Shown piece by piece: positions 32,592 through 40,903 of a DNA stretch of 64,000 nt (its first letter is position 1; each line of letters opens with the position of its first letter). The stretch spans positions 1 to 64,000 of the forward strand of contig JAYUKX010000197.1 in assembly GCA_043764095.1 (NCBI GenBank), read 5' to 3'. Under the pieces are notes generated by a model. That model was not told the origin of the DNA. It saw only the letters and a program-made list of their open reading frames with translations, and made no database searches. The DNA is from M3007 sp043764095. GTDB taxonomy: Bacteria; Bacteroidota; Bacteroidia; Chitinophagales; Saprospiraceae. The translations under genes were made by a program, and so were the position numbers.

Positions 32592-33509
32592 ATGAAATAT
32601 TTACTTTTTATCTTTACTTTATTGGCCACAATTTGTAGTGGTCAGGGACAGGGTTTCCCTAATAATATACAAGAAGTACAACTTTTTACCAGTGCTGTTT
32701 CTAACTTTCAAGTAAACATTCCAAGTTGGGCTTTATCTGTTACTATAACTGTAGTTGGTGGTGGTGGGGGTGCTGGTTCAGGAATGCAAGGTGCTGCTGG
32801 AACAGTGAGGTGTGGCGGCGGCGGAGGTGCTGGTGGTAGTGTTGCATTTGGTACATTTTCACTTAGTTCTTTAGGTAGTCCAACGTCTTTTTTTATTAAT
32901 GTTGGTGCAGGCGGCACTGGTGGTGCGGCTCAAGCAACAGCAAGTACAAATGGTGTAAATGGCAGTAGTGGCGGTACAACAAGTGTTGGTACTACAACTG
33001 GTCCTGGTAATGTATTTATTCAAGCCTCTGGAGGGGGGAATGGGAGTGGTGGAACTGCTACAAATGGTAGTGGAGGTTCTGCTGGAGTACTAGGTATGTT
33101 CAATGGTACTGCTGGTTCATCTGCAAATGCTACGGGTGGCGCAGGTTCAGGATCAGTTGCGAATAATAATATTGGCACATCGGGTGGTGCATCAGGGGCG
33201 GGTCTTAGTACTGCTAATACAGCAACAGCGGGTGGAACCGCAGGAAATGCTTATTTGGGTTTGCGACTAGGAGGTAGTGGTGGTGGTGGCGGCGGCAACG
33301 CTGGGCAACCTTCTACTTCGACAGGATTTGCGTTTTGTCATAGCGGAGGTGGAGGTGGTGGATCATCAATTAGTAGTGCGGGCGGTGATGGTGCTAACTC
33401 AACTAGAGGAGGCGGTGGCGGCGGCGGCGGTGCCAGTCAGAATGGTTTTGCTTCGGGTAAAGGAGGAAACGGCGGCGCAGGATTTATACAAATAACTTTT
33501 TTTAGGTAG
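32592..33509 (+). CDS. exported glycine-rich adhesin-like protein
   Basis: 305 residues. Signal-like MKYLLFIFTLLATICSG, then QGQGFPN. A small N-terminal beta domain (EVQLFTSAVSNFQVNIPSW) is followed by ~220 residues of Gly/Ser/Thr/Asn runs (GGGGGA, GGGGGAGG, GGGGGGG). The composition is like the polyglycine-II adhesin tips of T-even-like phages (gp38), which recognise host receptors. Ends GGAGFIQITFFR. Function by composition only. Confidence 0.6.
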   Translation: MKYLLFIFTLLATICSGQGQGFPNNIQEVQLFTSAVSNFQVNIPSWALSVTITVVGGGGGAGSGMQGAAGTVRCGGGGGAGGSVAFGTFSLSSLGSPTSFFINVGAGGTGGAAQATASTNGVNGSSGGTTSVGTTTGPGNVFIQASGGGNGSGGTATNGSGGSAGVLGMFNGTAGSSANATGGAGSGSVANNNIGTSGGASGAGLSTANTATAGGTAGNAYLGLRLGGSGGGGGGNAGQPSTSTGFAFCHSGGGGGGSSISSAGGDGANSTRGGGGGGGGASQNGFASGKGGNGGAGFIQITFFR

Positions 33510-33528
33510 TTATAAATTTTAAAATTAT

Positions 33529-33945
33529 ATGCAACCACTAGTAAATGGAACCGCGTATGCGTGGTCTCAAATCGAATTAAGGCTATTCAATACGCCTGTT
33601 GCTGGTATCACCGACATCAAGTACGATGATATGCAGGACATGGAAGACAACATGGGTGCGGGTGAATATCCAGTATCCCGTGGTTACGGACAAATTAAGG
33701 CTAAAGCCAGTATTACACTTGAAATGGCGGAGGTGGAAGCATTGCAAAGTGCTGCTTCTGGAGGTCGAATAAATAAAATACCTGAGTTTGACATCATTGT
33801 CAGTTACATGCCTGAAGGCGGCATTATTCGGACTCATACGCTTAAAAATTGCCGATTCAAAGGCAATAAACGCGAGATCAAATCAGGTGACATGGCCATC
33901 AACGTAGAATTGGAACTTATCACCTCCCACATTTTGTGGAAATAG
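33529..33945 (+). CDS. tail tube protein
   Basis: 138 residues. Beta-rich with the XkdM/tube pattern: N-terminal AWSQIELRLFNTPVAGITDI, DMQDMEDNMGAGEYPVSRGYG, ASITLEMAEVEAL, then a final HTLKNCRFKGNKREIKSGD, a segment typical of tube-forming proteins. It is placed before the chaperone and tape measure, the usual order. It forms the inner tube of the tail. Confidence 0.75.
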   Translation: MQPLVNGTAYAWSQIELRLFNTPVAGITDIKYDDMQDMEDNMGAGEYPVSRGYGQIKAKASITLEMAEVEALQSAASGGRINKIPEFDIIVSYMPEGGIIRTHTLKNCRFKGNKREIKSGDMAINVELELITSHILWK

Positions 33946-33972
33946 ATTTTTCATCACTAAACGTAAATTAAA

Positions 33973-34299
33973 GTGGATTATTCAAGCACAAATAACGAAC
34001 CCCAAAGCCTTAACGTAGAGGCTTTAAAACAAAAGCACGGAGCGGTGTACCTTATCGAGGTGGACAATCCGGGCGGTGATCCTTTCCAGTTTTTCCTTAA
34101 AAAGCCCGATCGGATCATTATGTCTGCTGTGGCAAAACTTGGATCAACTGATCCACTACGCGCCGCTTCTACCCTAATTGAAAACTGCTTATTGGCTGGA
34201 GACAAAAAACTGCTGGATGACATTACAATCTTTTCGGCTGTTTCCGAACAGTTTGAAACGGTTATCCAAGCGAGAAAGGCCACCATAAAAAACTTATAG
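33973..34299 (+). CDS. tail assembly chaperone, short form
   Basis: 108 residues, GTG start at 33973 (no ATG fits). Between tube and tape measure, the usual site of the chaperone pair. Alpha-helical, acidic/basic mixed; the product ends RKATIKNL at TAG 34297-34299. Just before the stop is the slippery A AAA AAC at 34287-34293. A -1 slip makes a longer form (see the next entry). The chaperone binds the tape measure during tail assembly. Confidence 0.75.
   Translation: MDYSSTNNEPQSLNVEALKQKHGAVYLIEVDNPGGDPFQFFLKKPDRIIMSAVAKLGSTDPLRAASTLIENCLLAGDKKLLDDITIFSAVSEQFETVIQARKATIKNL
34287..34293 (+). promoter_or_regulatory. -1 programmed frameshift site A AAA AAC
   Basis: In the frame of the chaperone the bases read A AAA AAC TTA TAG, a canonical X XXY YYZ heptamer four bases before the stop. 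Slippage by -1 continues as CTT ATA GCG, open for 60 codons to a TAA at 34473. The same arrangement exists in the G/GT genes of lambda and Mu. Confidence 0.85.
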
Positions 34300-34475
34300 C
34301 GCGCTGTACTATTGGCGACCTGGACGAAATAGACCAAGGTAACGCCCTGATCAGAATATTACACCAGGTTGATCCGGTGAAATTGGATGACGAGGAATGG
34401 TGTCAGCGCGTATGTGACGCAAACTGGTTTCTAAAATACTTTACCGAGGCAATGTTTGGCAGAGCCTCACAATAA
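34293..34475 (+). CDS. frameshift extension of the tail assembly chaperone (GT-like)
   Basis: No start codon of its own. In the -1 frame the 60 residues read LIARCTIGDLDEIDQGNALI through CDANWFLKYFTEAMFGRASQ, a typical helical C-terminal chaperone extension. Joined to the first 107 residues of the short form it gives 167 residues. The stop is followed by an 8-base gap and the 34484 gene. Confidence 0.75.
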   Translation, partial: LIARCTIGDLDEIDQGNALIRILHQVDPVKLDDEEWCQRVCDANWFLKYFTEAMFGRASQ

Positions 34476-34483
34476 TTATTATC

Positions 34484-34840
34484 ATGCAAAAACAAAGCAC
34501 TAAAGAAACGATTGAGTTCTTGGACTTTGCGTTCGGCTTAGCCGATGCAACGAAACAAAGCCTCGCTAGCGATGGCAAAATCAATCTTTTTGATGTCCCC
34601 AACTATGTAGCAGTTGCCTTTAAGGCTCCAGCGGCGTTTGGCGGTATTGAACTTGTACCCAAAGAATTGGGTCAACTAAAAGAAGAAGGACGCGCAGAGG
34701 TATTAGCGTATTTTGAAAACCGCTTCGATTTGCCGAATGACGAATTGGAAGCGTTGATCGAACGCACACTGGTGACTGGCTGGGAATTTGGTGAGAGCCT
34801 CCGCGCCATCATCACTTACAAGAAAGAAAAGGTTGGTTAG
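34484..34840 (+). CDS. hypothetical protein before the tape measure
   Basis: 118 residues, MQKQSTKETIEFLDFAFGLAD. Helical, acidic, with a loop GGIELVPKELGQLKEEGR. No family recognised. Conserved positions like this between chaperone and tape measure are common in phages of Bacteroidota. The following terminator suggests its transcript may be a control point. Confidence 0.6.
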   Translation: MQKQSTKETIEFLDFAFGLADATKQSLASDGKINLFDVPNYVAVAFKAPAAFGGIELVPKELGQLKEEGRAEVLAYFENRFDLPNDELEALIERTLVTGWEFGESLRAIITYKKEKVG

Positions 34841-34864
34841 GAATTACGTTTAGTGTTTGGGGCT

Positions 34865-34900
34865 GACGGCTCAGTCCGAGTGGCTGGGCCGTCTTTTTTT
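34865..34900 (+). terminator. intrinsic terminator inside the tail operon
   Basis: GACGGCTCAG (34865-34874) pairs with CTGGGCCGTC (34884-34893; one G-U), then T7 at 34894-34900. It lies between the 34484 gene and the tape measure. All genes downstream would need read-through, antitermination or another promoter, none of which is obvious before 34909. Confidence 0.8.
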
Positions 34901-34908
34901 ATCTTATT

Positions 34909-36807
34909 ATGTACCAATTTAGATTTTCAGTAGTAGAGAATGTCACTAGGGTAGCCAATAGCATTGGCCGCTCTTTTAGTATGGCTGGCCGTTCGGCTCA
35001 GTCACTTGGTCGTAATGTAGATGCTAGTGTTGGGGCTGTACAACGGCTTGATAACCGTATGAGTTCTCTGACAGGAACATTTAACCGTATCATTGCTTTG
35101 TCGGCTTTGTTCGGTATCGGTTCGATGGCAAAGGAAGCCGCTATGTTTTCAGATCGATTATACACTGCCAACTCATTGGTGGCAGGTATAACACGAAGCC
35201 ATAGTGCATTGACAAATGCACAAACACAATCTGGCGCACTGGCTGATCGCTTAGGTATTTCGTATTTACAGAGTATTGAAGGGCTTAGTAAGATGCTTAC
35301 CCTTACAAAGGGCAATGTGTCTGAAGCGGGAAATTTAACGAAATTGGCACAGGCTCTTGCCGCCACTAATCCGGCTGAAGGTTTCGATGGTGCATTATTT
35401 GCGCTTAAAGAGATTGAATCAGGTGATACTCTATCACTCCGTGAAAGGTTCAATATTCGTGTCCCCACTCAAGAAGAGGCGAAGAAGATAGCCGCTAGAG
35501 ATGGCCGCAGCATCCAGCAGGTAATGCTTGATAGCCTTAATCAGTATCTTGATAAAACCTATGGTGGCGGAGATAAAGGGCAAGGTGTTGAGTTTCTGCT
35601 CAATATTAAAGCCAATACTGTAACTGGACAAATACAGCGTATTAAGAATGCTTTTAGTAGCATGTTTACTCCAGCCCTTATTTCATTCACAACGAAGTTC
35701 ACCGAAAACTTGAAAGGTATAGCAAATTGGGTGGTTAAAAACAAAACTTCAATCATCGGATGGGCTAATGTTATTGCTCAGGTAACCATTCGCGCTGCCG
35801 CGCTGTATGGTGTGTTTTTAGGTTATCAGGCTTTGAGTGGTACTTTTACTGCACTTCGACTAGGTATTGTATTGTTGGGTAATGGCGTTCAAAGAACCGC
35901 TTTTTATGCGGCTTGGGGTATAGGTCAATTTAGAGGGCTGGCTATTGCTTCAGGGCAATGGATATATAATTCCATCATTGGTGTTGGTGTGGCAATCAGG
36001 GGTATGGCTCTTTATATGGCTAACTTATGGGCCACTAATGCGCTATACTACCGTATGGCAGCGGCTGTGATATGGTCGAAGATTGTAAGTGGCCAATTGT
36101 GGTCAAGTATGCTTGCTGGAATAAGCCGATGGATCGCCATGTTGTCACTTTCTAATCTCAAACTGGCAGCACACCGAGTGCTTTTTTATGCATCTTGGGG
36201 TGTTGGTCAAATCCGTTCTGCGGTGGTGGCCATAGCAGCATACGCGGCTGGACTTAATTTTGCGGCAATTGGCCAAGCAATACTTAATACTGTGATGCTA
36301 GCCAATCCGGTGGGTTTAATTATCGCGGGTGTTATTGGGCTTGTTGCGGCTTTTTATGGGCTGTATAAACTAACTGATTGGATGTTTCCTAATTTTCTCA
36401 AAGGAATAAAGGAGTATTTTGGAAAGGCTTGGGACTATGTTTATAATAATTTTATAACTCCAATTATGGATGCTTTCAAGTGGCTTGGCAATATAACAGG
36501 CATAAGTGCAGCATTTTCACTCAACAGTGAAATGGATGATAGATCAAAGTATGAAGATGAACGCGACGATAGACAAGAAGATCCTTTGTTTAAAGGATTA
36601 AATGCAGGTCTTGGCATATCCAAAGCAATGGATGCGAACGTACAGGGCGATCGTTCTATTAAGCATTTTACGATCAATATACAAAAGCAGGTCGAAAATA
36701 TGGTGTTTAATACCATAAATGATGCAGGTGAAATTAGTAGCACAGTAAGGCGTGAAGTAGAGCGCGTTATGCTCGATGCTGTAAATGAAGTAAATTATTC
36801 AAATTAA
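34909..36807 (+). CDS. tail tape measure protein
   Basis: 632 residues. A helical N-terminus (GRSFSMAGRSAQSLGRN), then a central hydrophobic region with about five predicted membrane-type helices (~250-480), and a basic/coiled C-terminus. Length would give a tail of roughly 95 nm at 1.5 Å per residue, an estimate only. Last bases overlap the holin start (ATGA). Confidence 0.9.
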   Translation: MYQFRFSVVENVTRVANSIGRSFSMAGRSAQSLGRNVDASVGAVQRLDNRMSSLTGTFNRIIALSALFGIGSMAKEAAMFSDRLYTANSLVAGITRSHSALTNAQTQSGALADRLGISYLQSIEGLSKMLTLTKGNVSEAGNLTKLAQALAATNPAEGFDGALFALKEIESGDTLSLRERFNIRVPTQEEAKKIAARDGRSIQQVMLDSLNQYLDKTYGGGDKGQGVEFLLNIKANTVTGQIQRIKNAFSSMFTPALISFTTKFTENLKGIANWVVKNKTSIIGWANVIAQVTIRAAALYGVFLGYQALSGTFTALRLGIVLLGNGVQRTAFYAAWGIGQFRGLAIASGQWIYNSIIGVGVAIRGMALYMANLWATNALYYRMAAAVIWSKIVSGQLWSSMLAGISRWIAMLSLSNLKLAAHRVLFYASWGVGQIRSAVVAIAAYAAGLNFAAIGQAILNTVMLANPVGLIIAGVIGLVAAFYGLYKLTDWMFPNFLKGIKEYFGKAWDYVYNNFITPIMDAFKWLGNITGISAAFSLNSEMDDRSKYEDERDDRQEDPLFKGLNAGLGISKAMDANVQGDRSIKHFTINIQKQVENMVFNTINDAGEISSTVRREVERVMLDAVNEVNYSN

Positions 36808-37211
36808 TGACAACTTTAACGATTAAAACATCAGTTTTTGCCCTTTGGGTATATGCCTGGGCCTTCATTGCCCCTGTAAGCCATTTTCTGTTATTCACGG
36901 TAGCATTAGTGCTATGTGACTTATACACTGGCGTACTAGCTGCCAAAAAACGTGGGGAGGCTTTACGTAGTCGAGGTTTTTACCGATCTGTTCAGAAAAT
37001 TACACTTTACTATGTTGCTATTTTGCTAAGCCACGGCATGAAGCATGTGTTTTTTGTCGGTCTGGATTTTGACATAGTATGGATGGTGGCTGGTATAATA
37101 TCGTTAACTGAGTTTAAATCAAACTTAGAGAATGTGGCAACCGTTACTGGTACGGACATTTGGACTTTGATCGCAAATTATATTCCAAGGCTTCCAAAAC
37201 TACCTAAATAA
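36807..37211 (+). CDS. holin-family membrane protein
   Basis: 134 residues, three or four membrane helices. The pattern LCDLYTGVLAAKKRGEALRSRGFYRSVQKI is the hallmark of the phage holin 4/toxin-secretion lysis holin family (DxxTGxxAA....SxxxxRG). It makes pores that let the amidase reach peptidoglycan. Located after the tape measure, not with the amidase (17349), as often seen in Bacteroidota phages. Confidence 0.85.
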   Translation: MTTLTIKTSVFALWVYAWAFIAPVSHFLLFTVALVLCDLYTGVLAAKKRGEALRSRGFYRSVQKITLYYVAILLSHGMKHVFFVGLDFDIVWMVAGIISLTEFKSNLENVATVTGTDIWTLIANYIPRLPKLPK

Positions 37212-37864
37212 TGCCTAATTATCGTCTTGTACTCAATGCGCTTGGATTGCAGGGCTTAAAGCCTGTAATTTATCGTGCTAAGTTTGGAGCAACGCGACCT
37301 GCTGGCTCATCTAATGAGTACAGTCCTGTCGGTGATCCTTATCCAGCAGGTACAAGTTATGATTATGCAAAACAGGGAGAGGAGGGTATTCCGCAAAATA
37401 TTGCTGGTGATGCTGCCCGATTAAGTGCTTTGGGAACTCCAGTTTTTTGCGATATTGCTTTTCCTCGCAATAATAAATCGGACTTGGTTCTAGACACAGT
37501 GTTAATAGATGTGTCAATGCGTAAGAATATAGTCACCACTCCAGTGCAAGGCCGTCCGGGTACAGTTAAGGAGTATATTTCAGATGGCGACTATGAAGTG
37601 CGCATTAGGGGCGCGATTGTAGAAAATGGTACTAGCAATTACCCCACGAATGGAGTGCGTGATCTGCATGAAATATTGAGTAGGAGCGAGGCCATACCCA
37701 TTGTAGCGGATTACCTCCGCCAATTCAATATATACAATTTGGTCGTGACTGATTTCTCTTTTCCTCAAAGGGAAGGATACCAAAACGTTCAATTGTTTGA
37801 GATAACTTGCCTTTCTGATTTACCTGAAGAACTTATAGAAGAAAATGCTTCGCCTGACCAGTAG
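37211..37864 (+). CDS. DUF6046-like baseplate-region protein
   Basis: 217 residues. Middle part (VLDTVLIDVSMRKNIVTTPVQGRPGTVKEYISDGDYEVRIRG with NYP) and end (NLVVTDFSFPQREGYQNVQLFEITCLSDLPEELI) resemble DUF6046, a tail protein family of Bacteroidota phages that recalls the LysM-binding baseplate gpU-like or XkdP parts. It overlaps the next gene by 20 bases. Function from position. Confidence 0.6.
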   Translation: MPNYRLVLNALGLQGLKPVIYRAKFGATRPAGSSNEYSPVGDPYPAGTSYDYAKQGEEGIPQNIAGDAARLSALGTPVFCDIAFPRNNKSDLVLDTVLIDVSMRKNIVTTPVQGRPGTVKEYISDGDYEVRIRGAIVENGTSNYPTNGVRDLHEILSRSEAIPIVADYLRQFNIYNLVVTDFSFPQREGYQNVQLFEITCLSDLPEELIEENASPDQ

Positions 37865-38792
37865 TACAAAAATTGATAACCTTACCTTTAAAGGCGTTAC
37901 AAGCGTTGAGGTAGATAGTAGTTGGGATAACTTAACTGACAAGTGTACTATTCTGTTCCCACGAAAACTATCTTGGAAAGGTCGCGATTTGGCAACGGGT
38001 TCTAATCCTATACTGAAGCGCAAGCAATCCGTATCGGTCAACATTGGTTATGGTGATAAGAACAATGAGGTGTTTAATGGCTATGTCCGTGATGTTTCAG
38101 GTGAGATTCCTGTTCGCGTTGAATGCGAGGATGCGATGTATTTGCTAAAGACCGGTGAAGTAACCCGGTCATATCGAAGTGTAAGTCTTGAGGCGTTAAT
38201 AAGTGATGTGGTTGGTGGGAAAGTACCTTATAAATTGGTTGTAAGTGCTGATTTAGGACAGTTCCGCATATCAAAAGCAACACCCGCAAAAGTACTGGAG
38301 TATCTCCGGGAGCATTACTTTATACGCTCCTGGTTTCGTGGTGGAACGCTTTATGTTGGATTGTCCATAGTGCCTGAGTTACAGCGTGAGCATTCACTTC
38401 GTTTTGATCGGAATGAGATTTCGCACAATTTGGAATTTAGGCAAAAAGAAGATGTAAGCCTGTTGCTGAAGGCTGTAATTATTCAGCCAGGCAATAAGCG
38501 AGAAGAGGTGGAGGTTGGTGATAAAGATGGAGAGCAACGCACTTTTCACTATTATAATATCTCAGCATCGGAGGCAAAAAAACGCCTAGAGGCGGAAGCC
38601 GATCGGCTTATATATAGTGGCTACAGAGGTTCTTTAACTACGTTTGGTGCGCCTTTTTTCCAGCATGGAGACTTGGTTAATTTGTATGACCCGATCTACC
38701 CTGATAGAGAAGGTCGTTATCTTATCAAAAGGGTTCGAACCATGTTTGGAGAAGGATACCATCAGGAACTTGAAATTGAAGCAAAGGCATGA
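37845..38792 (+). CDS. baseplate hub protein, gpD/gp27-like
   Basis: 315 residues. Late-control-D layout: N-terminal beta domain (DKCTILFPRKLSWKGRDLA...G...V.IGYG), VFNGYVRDVSGEIPVRVECEDAMYLLK, and the central SDVVGGK, SYRS, ILEYLRE-like segment. C-terminal EAEADRLIYSGYRGSLTTFGAPFFQHGDLVNLYDPIYP is typical of hub domain 4. It trimerises and carries the spike. Confidence 0.78.
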   Translation: MLRLTSSTKIDNLTFKGVTSVEVDSSWDNLTDKCTILFPRKLSWKGRDLATGSNPILKRKQSVSVNIGYGDKNNEVFNGYVRDVSGEIPVRVECEDAMYLLKTGEVTRSYRSVSLEALISDVVGGKVPYKLVVSADLGQFRISKATPAKVLEYLREHYFIRSWFRGGTLYVGLSIVPELQREHSLRFDRNEISHNLEFRQKEDVSLLLKAVIIQPGNKREEVEVGDKDGEQRTFHYYNISASEAKKRLEAEADRLIYSGYRGSLTTFGAPFFQHGDLVNLYDPIYPDREGRYLIKRVRTMFGEGYHQELEIEAKA

Positions 38793-39319
38793 CAGATATT
38801 AGAAGGGCAATAAAGTCCATAGCATCAAGCGGTAGGATGGAGGCCATTATAGGCACGATTACCGAAGTGGATGAGGATCAACGAGTATGTACTATTGATC
38901 CTTTGAATGGTGATGCCATCGTTTATGATGTACGTCTTCAGGCGGCAATAGGAGATGAAAACGGAGTTGTATTAATTCCAAAAGTGGGGGCTTATGGTAT
39001 TGCCGTTTTTATTTCGGATAATGCTGCTTTCTTGGCTCTTTTTGGTGAAGTAGAAAAGGTGATTTGGGGCGTTGATAAACAAGTCCTGGAGTTTACAAAA
39101 GATGGGCTTTCGCTCAGTAATGACACTGCTAAATTCGCTGAAGAGCAAACTAAATTGATAGATACTCTTTCTGCGATTTTAGACACTTTATTACAGTTTC
39201 AATTGGCCACTAATGTAGGGCCAACAATATCTGTTATGCCTCAGGTAGTAACCTTGTTAAACAAGCATAAGGCAGATTTAACAGGGATTAAAACGAATCT
39301 AAACACATTATTCTATTAA
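38789..39319 (+). CDS. baseplate spike-region protein (gpV-like)
   Basis: 176 residues. N-terminal OB-fold-like domain (AIIGTITEVDEDQRVCTIDPLNGDAI, with QAAIGDENGVVLIPKVGAYGIAVF) resembles phage base V; the following NDTAKFAEEQTKLIDTLSAILDTLLQF is helical and ends in a coiled segment. Overlap of 4 bases with the hub gene supports coupled translation. Confidence 0.65.
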   Translation: MTDIRRAIKSIASSGRMEAIIGTITEVDEDQRVCTIDPLNGDAIVYDVRLQAAIGDENGVVLIPKVGAYGIAVFISDNAAFLALFGEVEKVIWGVDKQVLEFTKDGLSLSNDTAKFAEEQTKLIDTLSAILDTLLQFQLATNVGPTISVMPQVVTLLNKHKADLTGIKTNLNTLFY

Positions 39320-39549
39320 TGGCACTTGTAGTATCAGTACTTGAACAACAAATTGTTGCTGCGTTTGAAAAACAGGCAAGCAAGCAATCTGAAGGTGATG
39401 ATCCGGCTAAGTCAATTAAGGAGTTGGCGGCGGATTTGGCTGCATCAATAGATGCATATATTAAAACAGCAACAGTGGTATCGGTAGTTACTGGCACTAG
39501 CCCAGCAGGCCCGGTAACCGGCACCGCAACAAGCACAACAATCAGTTAA
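39319..39549 (+). CDS. hypothetical small baseplate-region protein
   Basis: 76 residues: helical with a Thr/Ser/Ala end (VSVVTGTSPAGPVTGTATSTTIS). One base overlap with the preceding stop and 1 base before the gpJ-like gene. Similar small proteins precede gpJ in Bacteroidota prophages; role unknown. Confidence 0.6.
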   Translation: MALVVSVLEQQIVAAFEKQASKQSEGDDPAKSIKELAADLAASIDAYIKTATVVSVVTGTSPAGPVTGTATSTTIS

Positions 39550-39550
39550 T

Positions 39551-40410
39551 ATGGCACGATCAATAGCAACAATTTACAACGAAATAGTGGCGGATAAAAA
39601 CGCCCAGGCTTCAATATCTTCGTTGGCTCCAACCGCGGATACTGAGCAGCAGTTACAGGCCGACTTAAATAGTAGTAGCAAGGTTGCTATTTGGCGTTTG
39701 TGGGCTTATGTTGCCGCTGTCGCAATCTATACCCATGAGGTGCTTTGGGACTTGTATAAGGCCGAATTACAGGCGATTGCTTCAGGTGCAATCGTTGGCA
39801 CTTCGCCATGGTATCAGGCGCAGGTTTTTGCATTCCAAAATGGCGACCCATTGGTTTATGAATCATCAACTGGAAGGTACAAATATGCGGCTGTTGATAC
39901 GGCTAAACAGATTGTGAAACGATGTGCAATAGTAGAGCAATCGGATGGCACGTTAGCCTTTAAAGTTGCCAAACTTTCGAGTGGTTTGCCAGTTGCATTA
40001 ACAACACCTGAGCAAACTTCGTTGACTGGTTTTTTAAAGAAAATTCGGTTTGCTGGAACTCGGTTACCTTAATATCTGGAGCGGGTGATCTGTTGAAAAT
40101 AACTGCAACAATTTACTATGATTCAGTCGTGCCAGCCTCTACAATAAAGGCAAATGTAGAGGCGGCTATTGTTGCTTATGTTGGGGGGCTTCCATTCAAT
40201 GGTGAGTTCCTTTTGTCTCGTTTGGTAGATACAATCCAGGCCGTTACTGGAGTGTATGATGTAGTACTGGTAACGGCTCAAACAAAGCAACTTTTGGCGG
40301 GTACTTACTCTAATATTTCACGGGTAAATATACCTGTATATGGGTATTACCAAATTGATGCATCTAGTGGCAATACATTATCTGACACATTAACATATAT
40401 CGCGCAATGA
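39551..40410 (+). pseudogene. gpJ/gp47-like baseplate protein, split by a frameshift
   Basis: Frame one (39551-40072) encodes 173 residues and ends ...LKKIRFAGTRLP. Frame two continues in the -1 frame, SVTLISGAGDLLKITATIYYD, with FNGEFLLSRLVDTIQAVTGV typical of gpJ ends, and lacks an ATG start (TTG at 40093). Together ~278 residues, the size of the family. Restoring one frame at CGG-TTA (40061-40066), or a slip at T TTT TTA (40030-40036), gives one protein. A 1-base deletion, a sequence error or recoding are all possible. Confidence 0.75.
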
Positions 40411-40901
40411 ATTTCTTTTTAAACTTTAAAGAAGCATTCAAGTACTTGATACCAGCGCAGATTAGGGGTATCAAAAATGTAGATTGGATTGGTGCTTTAT
40501 TGGCGCCTATTCAGTCTTTAAATGTTGTGTTCAATGAGTATGTTTTAAGTACTAGATATGAACTTCGTTTCAATGGCCAGGTGATGTATTTAGAACATGT
40601 TTTGAATGACATGTTTGATGATGCAAGCCGCCGAATTTACATTGATGACCCAAGTGGTCAACAGGTATATACACCATATATCTTTAACCGAGTAGAGCAG
40701 CAACCTCCACTGATTGTCACTAACAAAAGTGAAGGGTTGCCCACTCCTTTTCTGTATAATACTCCAGAGTTAATTGTTAGTACTGATTTTGTTGTAAACG
40801 TACCAACAGCAGTACTAACTGTTGCTGTTCAGAATCAAATGAAAGCCCTTATCAATAAATACCGGATCGCCGGGAAACGTTACAATTTCGCCACATTTTA
40901 A
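40407..40901 (+). CDS. gpI-like baseplate wedge protein
   Basis: 164 residues. N-terminus MNFFLNFKEAFKYLIPAQIRG, then WIGALLAPIQSLNVVFNEY, an helical start seen in tail protein I homologues of Bacteroidota phages. It follows the J-like gene (4-base overlap), the Mu/P2 order. Likely connects baseplate to fibres. Confidence 0.55.
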   Translation: MNFFLNFKEAFKYLIPAQIRGIKNVDWIGALLAPIQSLNVVFNEYVLSTRYELRFNGQVMYLEHVLNDMFDDASRRIYIDDPSGQQVYTPYIFNRVEQQPPLIVTNKSEGLPTPFLYNTPELIVSTDFVVNVPTAVLTVAVQNQMKALINKYRIAGKRYNFATF

Positions 40902-40903
40902 TT

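Noticed and set aside
33277..33495. Val/Ala-rich frame inside the glycine-rich gene
   Set aside because: Frame-shifted reading of GGN-rich codons.
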